Numbered from the stretch's first letter, positions 24,102 through 37,539 are shown. The stretch: DNA of 64,000 nt from Heterohyrax brucei (GCA_028571685.1 CM053152.1:18050001-18114000), one strand, 5' to 3'. A program made the numbers and translations. Notes: a model not told the origin generated them from the letters alone.

Positions 24102-27100
24102 ATGGCAGCACTGAACACATACCTATCAATAATTACATTGAATGTCAATGGACTGAATGCTCCAGTAAAGAGACATTGAGTGACATCTTGGATCAAAAGA
24201 CACGACCCATCTATATGTTACCTACGAGAAACTCACCTTAGACTTAAAGATAGGAACAAACTGAAAATCAAAGGATGGAAAAATATATATGAAGCTAATA
24301 ATGAACAAAGAAGAGCAGGTGTGACAATTTTAATCTCAGACAAAATCAATTTTACTGTAAAATCCACCATCATGGACAAGGATGGACACTATTTATGGCT
24401 GAAAGGTTCAATACACAAGCAGGAGTTAAGAATATCAAATATTTAAGCACCTAATGTTAGAGCACCTAAATACATTAAAGAAACACTGACTACTCAAAAA
24501 GGAGATAGATCACTCCACAATAATAGTAGGAGACTTCAACACTCCACTCTCAATATTGGACAGCTCGTCTAGAAAAAAAGCTCAATAAAGACACAGAAGA
24601 CCTCATTGCCACAATTAACCAACTAGACCTCATCAACATACACAGAACTTTCTATCCATCAGCAGACAACTACACCTTCTTCTCCAGTTCACATGGAACA
24701 TTTTCCAGAATATACCATGTGTTAGGACATAAAGCAATTCTCAACAAAATGCGTACCACTGAATTAACTCTAAGTATCTTCTCAGATTATAAAGCCATAG
24801 AAGTTGAAATCAGTAACAGGAAAAACACAAACAGAAAGCATAACTCATGGAAACTGAACAATACTTTGCTCAAAAAACCATGGGTTATGGAAGAAATCAA
24901 GAATGAAACAAAGAAATTTAGGGATTCCAATGAGAACAAAAACATTTCCTCCAGAACCTATGGGATACAGCCAAAGCAGTGCTCAGAGGTCAGTTTACCT
25001 CCATAAATGCACACATTTGGAAGGAAGAACGAAACCAAATCAAAGAACTGACGTTATAGCTTGAACAAGTGGAGAGAGAACAATAGAGGAATCCTTCAGT
25101 CACCAGAAGAAAACAGATTATAAAGATCACCACAGAACTAAATGAATTAGAGAATAGAAGAACAACTGAAAACATTGAAAAGAACAAAAGCTGTTTTTTT
25201 TTGAAAAGATCAACAAAATCGACAAACCACTGGTTAAACTTACTAAAGAAAAACAGGAAAGGAAATAACCCAAATAAGAAATGAGAGGGGAGTTGTCACA
25301 AGAGATTCAGCAGAAATGAAAATATCATAGCTGAATACTATGAAAGATTGTACTCTAACAAATTTGAAAACCTAGAGGTAATGGACAAATTGCTTGATTC
25401 ATATCACCTACCCAAATGATCACAATGTGAAGCAGAACAACTTAATAAACCCATAACAAAGGAAGAGAGATTGAAAAAGTCCTCAAAAAACTGCCAACCA
25501 AAAAGAGCCTGGGCCCAGATGGCTTCACTGCAGAATTCTACCAACCTTTTAGAGAATAGTTATCTCCAATACTACTGAGTTGATTTCACAGTATAGAAAG
25601 GGATGATTCCCAAATACAGCATAACCCTGATACCAAAGCCAGGGAAAGACCCAACAAAAAAGGAAAACTACAGACCGGTATCACTCATGAATCTAGATGC
25701 AAAAACCTTCAACAAAATTCTTGCCAACAACATATCCAAAAAATAATCCATCATGACCAAGTTAGATTCATACCAGGGATGCAAGGCTAGTTCAGCATCA
25801 GAAAAACAATTAATGTGGTTAACCACATAAATAACACAAAAGACAAGAATCACCTAATCTTGTCTATTGGTGTAGAAAAAGCATTTGATAAAGTCCAACA
25901 CCCATTCATGCTAAAAACTCTCAGAAAAATAGGAATAGAGGCAAATTGCTCAATGCAATAAGAGCCATTTATACAAAGCCACTGCCTACATCACCCTGAA
26001 TGGACAGAGACTGAAACAGTTTCCCTTGAGAATGGGAACTGGATAAGGATGCCCACTCTCACCTCTCCTATTCAACATTGGACTAGAAGTTCTAGCGAGA
26101 GCAATTAGGCAAGACCAAGGAATAAAGGGCATCTGCATTGGCAAAGAAGAACAAAAAATCTCCCTATTTGCAGATGATATGATTGTATATGCAGAGAATC
26201 CCAAAGAATCCACAGGGAAACTGCTCAAACTGATAGAAGAGTTTGGCAAAGTTTCAGGATACATGATAAACATAAGTAAATCAGTAGGATTCCTTTATAC
26301 CAACAATGAGATTATTAAGGAAGAAATCACCAATACCATTTACTATAGCCCCTAAGAAGATAATTACCTAGGAATAAATCTAACCAGAGAAATAGCAGAC
26401 CTTTACAAAGAGAACTACAAACCCTTACTACAAGAAACCAAGAGAGAGTTCCATAAATGGAGAAACCTACCCTGATCATGGATAGGAATACTTAACATTG
26501 TGAGAATTTCTATTTTACCCAAAGCAATCTACTTATATAATGCAATCCCAATACAAGTTCCAGTGACATTTTTTAATGAGATGGAGGGACAAATTACCAT
26601 CTTTGTCTGGAAAGGGAAGAAGCCCCGGATAAGTAAAGCATTACTAAAGAATAACACACAGAGTCCTCTCATTACCCCACCTTAGAACCTATTACACTGC
26701 CACAGTTGTGAAAACAGCCTGGTACTGGTACAAACACAGACAGATCAGTAAGACAGAATCAAGACCCCAGAGATGACATCATCTGCCTATGAACAGTTGA
26801 TATTTGACAAAGGCCCTAAGACATTAAACTGGGGTGAAGACGATCTTTTCAACAAATGGTGCTGGCAAAATTGGATATCCATCTGCACTAAATTAACACA
26901 AGACCAATATCTTACACCTTATACAAAAACCAACTCAATCTGGATAAAAGACCTAAATACTGAATCTAAAACAATAAACCTCATCCAAGAAAAAGTAGGA
27001 ACAACAGTGGAACGTTAAATACACAACGTAGACAGACTTAAAAATCTGTCAAACAAACCACAGAGAACAGAAGGGAAAACAGATAAATGGGAACTGCTAA

Positions 27101-27875
27101 GAATCAATCACTTTTGCTATCCAAAGACTTTGTTAATAGAATTAAAAGGCCACCTACAGAATAGGAAAAAATATTTGGCATCTTTATGTCAGACTGACGT
27201 CTGATCTCCATAATCTATAAGGTACTACAAAATATCTACAAGAAAAAGGTAAATCATCCAATTAAGTGATGGGCAAAGGAGATGGACAGACACTTCACTC
27301 AAGAGATCCAGGCAGCCAAAAAATAAATGCGGACATGGTCACGATCATTAGCTATTAAAGAAATTCAAATCAAAACTACAGGGAGATACCACCTCACCCC
27401 AACAAGGTTGGCCATGATCCAAAAAATGCAAAACACTACATGCTGGAGAGGCTGTGGAGAGATTAGAACTCTCCTACACTGTTGGTGGGATTGCAAAATG
27501 GTGCAACCTCTTTGGAAAGCAATCTGGCATTACCTTAAAATAATGGATATAAATATACCATTTGACCCAGTAATTCCACTGCTTGGACTACATCCTACAG
27601 AATCAAGGCCATTCACACCAACGGATACATGCAAACAAATGTTCATCACAGCACAGTCCACAATAGCAAAAAGATGGAATCAACCCAGATGCCCAACAAC
27701 AGAAGAATGGATAGGTGAACTACAGTATATATACTCAATTGAACACTATGCAATGATAAAGAACAATGATGATAGCAGGAAACAAATCTTAACCTGGTTT
27801 CAACTGGAGGACACTATGTTGAGTGAAAGTAGTCAGTGCCAGAAGGACAAATATTGTATGAGACCCTTACAATAA
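24102..27875 (+). pseudogene. L1 ORF2 remnant (endonuclease, reverse transcriptase)
   Basis: ORF2 is the L1 endonuclease and reverse transcriptase. The ATG at 24102 opens MAALNTYLSIITLNVNGLN, but codon 26 is a stop (TGA at 24177-24179). The endonuclease ETHL motif follows; the residue before it is Arg where Gln is usual. The RT catalytic box FADD is at 26167-26178. The C-terminal cysteine-rich region (CWRGCGEIRTLLHCWWDC) lies in the longest surviving frame, 27327-27875, 182 residues. Several frameshifts separate the pieces. Confidence 0.88.
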
Positions 27876-28850
27876 GAACTTAAAAGCAGACTCATGCATA
27901 ACAGAAAAGACTCTTTGACAGCTGCAAGCGTTGGGAGGGTGAGTGGGGAGGGTTTAGATTAGAAATTTGGTTGGGTAAAATTGGTGACAGCACACATTAG
28001 TAAGAAGATCAGTATTAATGGAACTTCAACACAACTTGTGTACTCCTCCCATCTTAACACAATGTTGGAATGACAGAGTAGCCAAGGTGGGGGGTCTGGG
28101 ACCATGCTCTTAGGGGAAATTGAGGCCAATTGGCGCAACTAGCATTTTGCTAATGAGGACTCTCTGCACCCACATTGGTGAGTGGCATCTGGGGTCTTAA
28201 AAGCTGCCAAGCTGCCATCTGAGGGTACAGGAAATGGTCCCAACTTAGCAGGAACAGATGACCACCAAAGTCCATAATGACATGGGGGAAAGAGAATCCA
28301 GAAGACAGAGAGACCCATGTGAGTAGATGTCTACATCGACTTGTGACTGGAAGAACCAGATGGTGCCTGGCCACCACCAGTGATAGCCACAGTGGAGCTC
28401 ACAAAGTTGAGTCTCACTGACAGCATAAGTATAATTAGGGGTGCACCCTGAGATCTCCACTAAAACACCACAACTGATGGTCCAGGGACTTCAGGGTTCC
28501 CCTGGCAGTGGGTCCCCTGGTCCTGATGCTTCCCTTCCATAAATCATAATGAAGGTCAACTTCTCAGATAGCAATGGATTGGACTTGGTGGCACAGAGTG
28601 ACCATATTGTGCGAGCACTTTATGGTTCTAGGCATCTATAGAAGGTCGTCTTGTTGACCTCATACTGCAGGAAGGGGAATGGGTGGCGAGGAGAAGACAG
28701 AAGACTGTTGGGAAGATAAGACACGTATGGAGTAGAGAGGAAGAGTGTGCTGTCACTGCGCAGGGAGAGCAGTGGAAGCTGCATATAGGTGAGTGTGCAA
28801 ATTTATATGGGAATGTATATTTTCATTCAATGATAAAAAGAAGTCTTAGT

Positions 28851-30205
28851 TTTATGATTTACAAAGTTAAACAAAAGAAATATTCTAACCAGGACTGGGT
28901 CACAAGCCCACCCTTAGTGTCAAGAGTAAGCAGGAAGGTCAGGAACCACAATGACTTTAAGGAAGAGGAGAAGGGCTCCCCAAAGAAAAGTCAAGTTTCT
29001 CTCACCAAAAAAAGTGACGCTGGACAGGCAGGAGGGGGACATAGCAGCTGTCACCCCAGCCAACTGAAGTTGAATGGCAGCCCCTTATCCTCTATGGTAA
29101 CTGGATCAATGACACAGTCATCTCAGTTCTAGGGTCACAGCCATCTCTTGGATAAGTATAGACTGTGGTTGCCTGCAAGGTGTGGCAACAAACATGGCCT
29201 TGGGAAGACCTGATAGTTGTACGCCCCTTCACCAAGCCCATCCTGTGTCTCAACTACTCCACTAGGATTCAGACCTTGGGTTAAAGTACCGGCCCTTACT
29301 AGAATGCTAATAATCCCAGGAAGAAAGACACACTATAATCCTAAATCTGAGTACAGGGACTTTCAGATATGGATAGACATCTGCACGCCTTTTCTTTTTT
29401 CTTTTAAGCAGGTCAAAAAGTACATAAATAAAACCCTCAGGAGACATAGTACAAACTTTAAAATGCCCATTGTCTTTGCTGGGAGTGTGTCAACTCAAAG
29501 CAGTAACCCTCTTAATTTAACTCTGATCAGAAGTCATATCCAGACTTAGATCAGTAAAAATAGGGATGAGAACTGATAATACATACTTTTGGGCATTTTC
29601 TCAGTAGAGTATCTGTAAGGCACTGAAGCTGTGAAAGGGAAGGGAGACTCAGTGAAGGGAAGGAGTAATAAGAGAGCTTTCTGGAGGACAAAGGGTTGGG
29701 ACCTGTGGTTGATGATAAGCGTGAAGAGGTTTATAAGCTTTTTCAAAAGGAATATTGCTATTCTGTAGAATGTGACATTACCACACTTCATTTTGAGTGG
29801 AAGGCAGGGCAGAGAGAAAGAAGCAGGCAGCATTCTGGGTGGCTAAGGAGTCCTCCTTGGTCCCTGGGAGCTGGGCAGAGGTGGCACTGCCAGAGGCAAA
29901 TACATCAAAAGGAGAGAAAGCTATGTACCCTTAGCCAAATTTCAAATTTCAACTAGGGTTAGTCTCCCCACAGTGAAACTTTATTTCCCCTTTAAACTGG
30001 GAGAGATCTTACTGTGTGCCTCTGATGACACTCCAATGAGAAGTGACATATGCTTACGCTTCAAGTTTCCACAACTTCTCTAAGCATCTTCCCTAACTGT
30101 GGTAACCTTTTTATTGCATGTTCCATTCAGCTCTTTCCAGCCAGCTGATTAGCTCCACATTACTGCCCATGCGGAGATACAGGTGAAAGTGCTTGGTGAC
30201 TCACT
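28851..30205. other. Intronic stretch, nothing recognised
   Basis: Between the L1 tail and MER5A. Chance frames occur, including one running out of the L1 3' UTR, but no splice-bounded or family-like coding sequence and no repeat I can name. Confidence 0.5.
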
Positions 30206-30395
30206 GCTCCCCAGTGGTGGCTCTTCTCCAGTTGTAGTGTATCAGAATCACCCGGGGGGCTGGTTAAAACATAGATCTCAGGGACCCTCTCCGGGCATTC
30301 CTATGCTGGGGTGGAGTCTGAGAACTTACACATTCTTAACACAGTTACAGGTGATACTAACAGTGCTAGCCTGGAGACTGCATATTGGGGACTAC
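30206..30395 (+). mobile_element. MER5A-like DNA transposon
   Basis: 'gtatcagaatcacccggggggctggttaaaacatagatctcagggaccc' and 'tctgagaacttacacattcttaacacagttacaggtgatactaac' follow the MER5A (hAT-Charlie) plan as I remember it. Confidence 0.8.
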
Positions 30396-30896
30396 GTTCT
30401 GACCAAATACCTCTCACTTTCCTGAACAAAAACCTCTCATAACCACAAAGTAAAAACAGGAATTTCCTTTGGAACTTCTGACATGATTTCTAATGGACAC
30501 ACTAGGTAGCATGCTGCTAAACCAGCAGGGAAGGGGCTGTGTTGTACTATTTGCTGATATCTGTGGTGTAAATATTGACCTGATGAATGATTTCAAGCTA
30601 TCACCAGTCTCACAACCACCTTGAAAAATTCCTCAGGAGCCAGTAGGAATCCACTGAACCCGCCCTAATTCATTGTGGGTCCAAATAAAGGGTCAGTGGT
30701 TATTCTGATGGTGAGATGTAAATGCAAAACTTGCATATGAGATGTAAATGTAAAATGTGCATATCTTGTTTTCTGCAAAGCAAGTTAAACCCTCAGCAAG
30801 CGGACTGATCGTAGTAACCCCACACCTACTTATTTCTTCTGCATTTAGTTCGAAACAAAGAGTGAGGGGGAGGTCAGAGCCGACTTCAGCACTTAC

Positions 30897-31060
30897 AGGC
30901 AGTGCACCACCGTGCGGCCTTCCCCGCCGTTGTACTCCTCCTGCCACTTGTCCACTTGGCGGATGAGCTTCAGGAAGGAGCGCTTGGACACTGGCGTGTC
31001 CCTGTACATCGGCCAGCCCAGGAACTGGAACTGCTGCACCATTCGGTATCCATCTTGGGG
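30897..31060 (-). CDS. PTPRM: PTPRM exon, D2 altered WPD loop and HC motif
   Basis: This 164-bp exon runs from [11 protein letters not shown] to GEGRTVVHC plus CT of a split Leu codon. GWPMYRDTP stands where an active domain has GWPDHG, so the general-acid Asp is missing. The catalytic-site Cys is kept (VVHC) but is followed by Leu, not Ser. This is normal for R2B D2 domains rather than damage. The acceptor is CTTCTCCACAG and the donor is GTAAGT. The next intron is 30 kb long and transposon-rich. Confidence 0.96.
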
Positions 31061-31237
31061 CTGTGGAGAAGAGTACTGCCTGTAAATAATGAAGCTAGCA
31101 TCTACTGGCTTGAAGAGTTATGATCTTTAATCTCCATCTGTTACTTAAAAACAACAACAACAAAAACAGGTGCTTTAAATGATAGGCCAGAGACATAAGA
31201 GTGGAGCAGAACATTTATGACTGTGCTAAAGCTGCTA

Positions 31238-31400
31238 GGGAAACACGGGTGGCACAGTGGTCAGGTGCTGTATCTGCTAACCAAAGGATCTGCCAGGTGC
31301 TCCTTGGAAACTCTCTGGAGCATTTCTATTCCGTCATATAGGTTTGCTATACAGTCGGAATTCATTCAACAGCAGTGGTTTTGGTTTTGGGGGTGGTTAA
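31238..31400 (+). mobile_element. AfroSINE
   Basis: 'agggaaacacgggtggcacagtggtcagg...' to 'gctatacagtcggaattcattcaacagcagtggttttggttttggggg', with the T/G-rich tail of the family. A short (aac)n run precedes it near 31150. Confidence 0.87.
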
Positions 31401-31689
31401 AGTTTATAACTGTGCTAAAGTTAAGTGAAAAATGACATAAGTAACATACACACTGACCACATGGTGCATTAAGTGGTAAGATGGTTTTACTTGAATTACA
31501 GTGAGTTAAAGAATAAATTACAGTCTGAGATGTTTGCAAACTCAGTATGATATAGATTACACTGTGTTTACTATGAACATAAAAAGATTTTGCTTATTGG
31601 TGTGAATCTTGCTACAGTATCAATAATTAAACTTTCATCAAAATTAGACGGAATTGCAAGATTCAAAAAAGTGTCACTCAGGCTAAGCC

Positions 31690-32870
31690 CCTGGACTGAT
31701 GCCCCACCCCTCCTGCAACTCAGCACCATTTGGACCAGCCCATTCTTCTCTTCTCACCCTCCTTTTTTTCTTGGCTGGTTTCTCCTCCCTCTCCATTGCT
31801 CTTTTATCTCTGCCTCAGCCCTCTTTCCTGTGATGTCTTTCTGATGGGTGCCCCAGGCTCAGCCCGTTGTCTCATTCTCTTCTCTTTTTCTATTCACTTC
31901 TTTGATGTCCTGGCTTCATGCGCCACCAGTGTTCCAAGAAGTCATAGATTTGTATCTCTAGGCCAGACTGTCTCTTGAATTCACCCTCAGATATTCAGCT
32001 GCCTCACTTGCTATTTCACTTTGATGTCTCATAGCCATCTCAAGCCTTATATGTCAATATTGACTCCCAATCATCTCTCATGCCCCTGCATCCCAATCCT
32101 GCCACACCTAGAGCTTTCACAACTCAGCACTTGTTGACTTGTCTTCTGAGTTGTCTGGACACAATCTAAAGGGTCATCATTAACTCAGGTCTTTGGCTTG
32201 ACCTCCACAACACATTAGTATCTCCCTATTCCTTACTATCCCATATGTTGATACTCTGGTTTTGGCTGTTGTCCTGTCTACCTGGATGACTGCAGCAGAC
32301 GCTGGACTTGTCCCTCTTACCCTGTGAGGTCTATTTGCAGAGGCCAGAGTGTTCCTTGCAAATATAACTTTCAGCATGTGATTCTTCTATGCACAACTTT
32401 ATAATGGTTCTTTAGTTGCTTCTGAGCACAGCCCACAAGGCCCCCCACCATGAACCTTTCTTACCAGTGTTCCTGCCTGTGCTTGCTGTGCTCCAGGACC
32501 TCAGCAGGTCAGGACCTGCCTTTGCACTGGCTGTCACATCTGCCAGAGAGTCTCAGTCACACTAATGCCTCACTTTCTCCAGGTCTTCCCTCAAACAGTA
32601 CCAACTATCTAAAAAAGAAACCAGCTCTCCCTCCTGCTCAAGGCCCTAGCACACTCTACTCCCCCCCCCTTTGTTTTTGTATAGCATTTATCACCCACTA
32701 ACATGCTATATAATTTATTAGAGCTATTATTTATCATCTGCTTTTTTCCCCATGAAAATGTAAGAACAAAGTCAGGGAGCCTTGTTTTGTTCATGGATGT
32801 ATTTTAAACATCAAGAACAGTGCTGGGCATACAGTGTAGACTAAAAGTATTTGAGGAATGATAAAATAAT
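31690..32870 (+). mobile_element. L2 LINE remnant
   Basis: Long pyrimidine-rich decayed sequence with L2-like landmarks: 'cctgcctttgcactggctgt', 'gccagagagtctcagtcac', 'tagcatttatcacccacta', 'catgaaaatgtaagaacaaagtcagggag', 'aagaacagtgctgggcatacagt'. It ends shortly before the PTPRM exon at 32910. Confidence 0.72.
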
Positions 32871-32909
32871 GAAAGCATAATAATAAGCAACATTAGCCAT
32901 GACTCTTAC

Positions 32910-33035
32910 TCGGGCTGCATTGTAAATACGGAATATCCTGCTGATGATGTCTTCTTCTAAATCAGCAGAAACAAACTCCACTTGGATGGGGCCATGTCTG
33001 TGTACACCATTCTCTGGCCAGTACTGGGGACACAA
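32910..33035 (-). CDS. PTPRM: PTPRM exon, D2 degenerate pTyr-loop segment
   Basis: Forty-two codons, phase 0, from [10 protein letters not shown] to RIYNAAR. CPQYWPE is the D2 form of the KCxxYWP element, with the Lys replaced. The stretch [20 protein letters not shown] separates PTPRM from PTPRK and PTPRT, whose D2 sequences differ here as I remember them. This is the main basis for choosing the gene symbol. The acceptor is TTGAATCCAG and the donor is GTAAG. Confidence 0.95.
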
Positions 33036-35023
33036 CTGGATTCAAAGCACAGAAACACAAGGTTAAGAATAATTTTACTCCTAGTCATTTGAATAAGTAT
33101 AGTACAAACAGTCAGTAATTCTTAGGACTTCACTGGTTCATTTCACTGTTTTATTTCCATTTGGCCAGTGGAATTCAGGTCTTTCTTGTTGGCTGATTCC
33201 CCAACTCCAGTTGTTCCTCCAGGAATTTTTCATTTGTTTTCTCAGAAAGTATCCTTTGCAGCTTTCCAAGGAGGTCAAGTGGATACAGTGCAACATATCC
33301 CTTTGTAAGATACATTTTCCATGCTGAAAAAACTCTCATCAGGTCCTGGATAGATGCCCCTAGCTACCATTATAAGCATTCAGACACTTAAGATGATTTG
33401 TGTATCTTTCCACTTTAAACTCTCCATCCTCCAGTGTTTGGGCCTGTATCATAGTGTACGATCACTTTTGGGAATGAGGTTATTCTGTGCCATGTTTCAG
33501 AACTGATAACTATATTCAGTTACATTTTCATGTTCTGGTCCAAACTCTTCCAGTTCAGATACAAGAAGTAAATGCTTTTCTGCTTTATCTGGAGGTAGTT
33601 TTAACCAAAAACACAATTTCCTATGGTCTCAAACCCCAAGCATTGGTGATACTGGTAACTGGAAGTTTTACACAAACGTAACTTGTGTCATACAGTGATG
33701 CTGAGCCTGGTAGCTTATGAGACAGGCGCTTCTATTCCTAAAAACTACTACACTGATCATAAAAATACTAATCTTGGAGAAAGGCAGAAGAACCACAACG
33801 GAGAGCCCATCTCTCTAAATACCTTTCTTAAAAAACAAACACAACAAAACAAACCCTGCAATCCGCGTACCATTTAAACTTTGAAATTAAACTTCTGTTG
33901 GAAATTAGCATTCCACTTGGATTTTGTCATTTACTAAGGGACAGATCACTTGTGGTAAGGCAGGAGGGTAAGTACTTCATCATTTTATAACCTATTGGGC
34001 CCAGAGCAGACACAAAACATATCACTCATTTTAAGCAAAATGATCAGTGACATTCTTTGCTCCTCAAAAAGAGAATCCAGTTTAATTTTATTTCCATATG
34101 AATTTTATTTTCCAAAGCATCTATAATCTCATTGTCAAAGATTTCAAAGGTTGATTTATGTCTAAGGTTGCAAGACAGCTTTCAGTGAACAGTGGTTCAT
34201 CTAAAAGAGCAATATTTCTCTACATTACGAAGCTGAAGTTTCTGACTTGTAATTAAGACTAAAAGTAGGATAACCAAGGATGCTTTTTGTATTGAGTCTA
34301 TAATATTTTATAAATTTACATTTAATTTTTAAAACAATACTTTCATGAAAGTTCCTTCTTTGTCCAGCACTTTCTGGTGAGAAGCTACAAAACTGCCTTG
34401 TCAGAGCGTAGGATGCTGATTCTTATTTTCTTTCTGATACCTGTTGTGTACCCACTTAAAATTAACAGGCATTGCAAGGAGAAGCTAAAATGTTATAGAA
34501 GCCATAAAATGCACATTTGAACTGACTATGTTAGTTTTGCTTTCTATTTCGTCCTCAGTTCAAGCTCCTAATTAAGAAGCTTGTCACACTAGAACTATGA
34601 AAGGCCTGGGTCAGTGCCTGGCTCTTGGCACTCAGTCTTTTCTAACCTCTCTTTAAGTAAACTGGGTAGAAAATGGCTTAAATGGTGCACAACACATCTA
34701 TGAGCCAGACTTATAAATATTTAAAAAAGCTGAGTGCTATTCTTGTACAACTACAAGGCCTTTACATTCAAATGCTCAGTTTAGCATTCTCCAAGAGACC
34801 AAATCCCCAGAGCCTCCTTTCTTTCACTCTAGAAATCAGCTCTGTCTGCTGAACAGAATTGTATCCTTCTGTCTCGTGTATACAGTCAGCCAACTGTTGG
34901 TATGAGTCTAGATATTTTGGGTTTAGAATGTGGCTTTAGAATCTAAACATTGCCATTCAAAAAGAACACAGTAAAATCATTCAAGTCTAGTTCACCAATA
35001 CAAACAAATCCATCATAGTGTAT
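33036..35023. other. PTPRM: Intronic stretch, nothing recognised
   Basis: AT-rich intron sequence between the D2 exon at 32910-33035 and a MaLR-like LTR. I see no repeat family, exon or RNA gene. Confidence 0.5.
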
Positions 35024-35593
35024 TGTCATGGATTGAATTGTGTCCCCCCCAAAATGTGTGCAGTGATTTGGCTGGGCTGGTGATTTCCAGTATTGTGTAA
35101 CTGCCCTCCATTTTTTTGACCTTGTGATGCTGTAAATCCTAATCTCTGCTTGTGGTTAATACTCTGGATTTATGTTAAAAAGGATTAGGGTGGGAATGTA
35201 AAATTCTCCCTAAGACCACCTCCCTACTCTAGTGTAGAGAGAGTTTCCCTGGAGTGTGGCTTGTACCACTTTTCATCCTTCTATCATACAAGAGATAAAA
35301 GGAAAGGAAAGCAAGCAGAGAGTCAGGGACCTCACACCATCAAGAAGGCAGCATCAGAAGTAGAGTGCCTCCTTCAGACCTGAGGTTCCTGAGCCAGGAT
35401 GCTCCCTGAACAAAGATGGATGTAACATAAGGACTTTCCTCCAGAGCCAACAGAGGGAAATTCTTCCCCTGGAATGGACACCTGAATTCAGACTCATATG
35501 CTACCGATCTGTGTAAGAATAAACTTTTTTTTTTTTTTTAAAGCCATCCACTTTGTGTTATTTCTCTTAGAGCAGTACTAGCTGACTACAACA
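35024..35593 (+). mobile_element. MaLR-like solo LTR
   Basis: 570 bp from TGTCATGGATTGAATTGTGTCCCC to 'gagcagtactagctgactacaaca', with AATAAA followed by a T run near 35520. It has the same plan as the other MaLR-like LTRs here. No target duplication is clear. Confidence 0.85.
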
Positions 35594-35649
35594 CACATAC
35601 TTCACGATTCACATTAGGAAAGGAACAGGACAATTCTAAACATGGATTG

Positions 35650-35707
35650 TGTCCCTTATCCTGTAACTGGTAGTAAATAATTTTGGACCACTGCAACTTA
35701 AACCATG
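35650..35707 (+). repeat. 58-bp segment, copy 1 of an intronic duplication
   Basis: Identical at 54 of 58 positions to 37641-37698, same orientation, about 2 kb away. It lies in otherwise single-copy-looking intron just after the MaLR-like LTR and is probably the source copy. Confidence 0.85.
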
Positions 35708-36614
35708 ACATTTTAAGATAAGGAAGCAGACTCCTCAGTGCCGTTTTCAGTTATGTCTTTCGGCATATCTCCTAAGCTCCCTGAGCCCTGGCATATGCAG
35801 GTATTTATAAATATCTGTAATCTGTCCTTTTAAGAGGATCAGTGTGACAAGTTCTAAATATTTAAGCTTCTTAAGCCAAAGGACTAGACTAGAACAAGAA
35901 GTACCAAAAGGACTAGAAGAGAATAATAACTGGCATATTTCATTAATTAGCTTTTAGGATAGAGTCTTAACAATAAAGCACTGTGCCTCAAACAAAATTA
36001 AAAGCATTAGAGAGTTGGGTTTAATGTCCATGCTATTTATTGGCAGATGATGGCCACAAAGCAGATGTTAGGAGAGACAAACCTTGTCCACTTGGAAGCT
36101 GAAATAATTCAGACTTTTTTTTAATTTAAGAATTTCTATTAAATAGTAAATTGACTTGATTCCAGAACAAGTTCAGATTCTCAGTAACCCCCTCCATCAT
36201 GGTCATTGTCTGTTATTTGGTATAACCTGACCACAGGCATCAAATGTAATAATAAATTCAACTTCTAAAGGGTCACTGCACTAATGCTCACATGACACAT
36301 CTATTTAGGAAAACATTTCTAGTTCCGTTACTGAGTTATCACTGTTCAATTCTTTCTGTTAATTTTTAAGAAGAGGACCCATTTATCATTCTGAGCTTCT
36401 CTTATCTCCAAGTCCCAGCTGTAATTCTTTACCTATCTTCACTAAAAAGGTTGACAAAATTAATTATTGTCCCTTGAAATTGTTTGTCTCTCTCTGTACT
36501 GCCTTGTCAGTCCCCCTTCCATCTCTGCCTGCCCCAAAAGGCACACAAACCATCCTGGGATGGACCAAAGGATGCGTCACATGGTAGAGGCCTTTGCTAT
36601 TGCTCCCTTGGTGA

Positions 36615-36800
36615 AACCCTGCTTGGTGAAACCCTGGTAGCATAGTGGTTAAGTACTACAGCTGCTAACCCAAAGCTCAGCAGTTCAAATCCTCCAGGTG
36701 CTCTTTGGAACCTTCATGGGGGCAGTTTGACTCTGTCTATAGGGTCGCTATGACTCAGAATCCAATTGAAGGCATTGGGTTTGTTTTTTCTTTTTTTAGT
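36615..36800 (+). mobile_element. AfroSINE
   Basis: 'ggtgaaaccctggtagcatagtggttaagtactacagctgctaacc' to 'cgctatgactcagaatccaattgaaggcattgggtttgttttttc'. Preceded by a short duplicate 'ggtgaaaccctgcttggtgaaaccctgg'. Confidence 0.9.
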
Positions 36801-37163
36801 CAGTTCTACTCTGTTGTGAGCTCTGGCATGTTTGGCTTCATGTTTAGTTCTGACTTGCCCACTACCTTGTCCCTGTTCCAGTGGGTAATCACATCTTTTA
36901 GGGACAGCATCGTGTCTGACTTCTGTCTTGCCCTGTCACTCCTACTCTGTCATCTCTGCCCATCTTTTTCGCTTTCTATCGACCGTCTGCTCTAACCCCA
37001 GATTTTGGCTGCTTCTTCGCATTCACATTTCAGCAATGAATTCTCAATCCTTGCTTATGTCCTTGGTGTGGCACTGGTGCCCACCCTTCTCACATGCAGA
37101 CAACGCAAACCTGGGTGTGACCCTGTGGTACCAGCTTTGACCACAGTAATTCATAATTCTCAC

Positions 37164-37295
37164 CTGGGCAGGATCGACATCATTTAGCATAACTACAGAT
37201 GTGCAGTGATAATCCAGGACCAGCCTCCAGAAGTCTTTGACTGTGTTTGGCAAAGGATGCTGGGTGACTATGAAAGCTGAAGGCTGTTTATAGCT
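37164..37295 (-). CDS. PTPRM: PTPRM exon, D2 core
   Basis: Forty-four codons, phase 0, from SYKQPSAFIVTQHP to MLNDVDPAQ. It contains TQHPLPNTVKDFWRLV, the D2 counterpart of the TQGP...DFWRMVW block found in D1 domains. The acceptor is GTGTTTGCAG and the donor is CAG|GTGAG. It sits between two intronic sites that share a 58-bp near-identical segment (35650-35707 and 37641-37698), which flank it at about 1.5 and 0.35 kb. Confidence 0.95.
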
Positions 37296-37539
37296 CTGCA
37301 AACACAAACCAGAAAGATCCAAATATACCCAGAAAAATGTTTCAGGAGGAAGCTATTTTGTATACATGAAAACTTGTGGTATAAAACACTGAACATATTT
37401 AGCAACTACTGAACTGTATCATCAGCAGCAGCACCAAAATAGAATAAAGATGAACTTATCTGCAAAATAACAATAATAAAATATTCTCAGTTTGGTATCA
37501 AAGAAACTTAATATCATAAATTTTGGATACAGGGAGGAA

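Larger units (their letters stand above)
21674..28850 (+). mobile_element. Full-length but inactive L1
   Basis: Begins 'ggagggcagagtcaagacagcgga', the plan of an L1 5' UTR start, then has a 5' UTR of about 1 kb, both ORF regions and a roughly 1-kb 3' UTR ending 'tttcattcaatgataaaaag'. The 3' UTR matches the minus-strand 3' ends at 48340 and 50873. Possible target duplications are the A-rich aaaaaaaagtcatag (21660-21674) and aaaaagaagtcttag after the tail, with two mismatches; this is weak because of the A-richness. Both ORFs are broken, so it cannot move on its own. Confidence 0.85.

Noticed and set aside
28683..29132. 149-codon plus-strand frame
   Set aside because: Starts inside the L1 3' UTR and runs into unique intron; chance reading.
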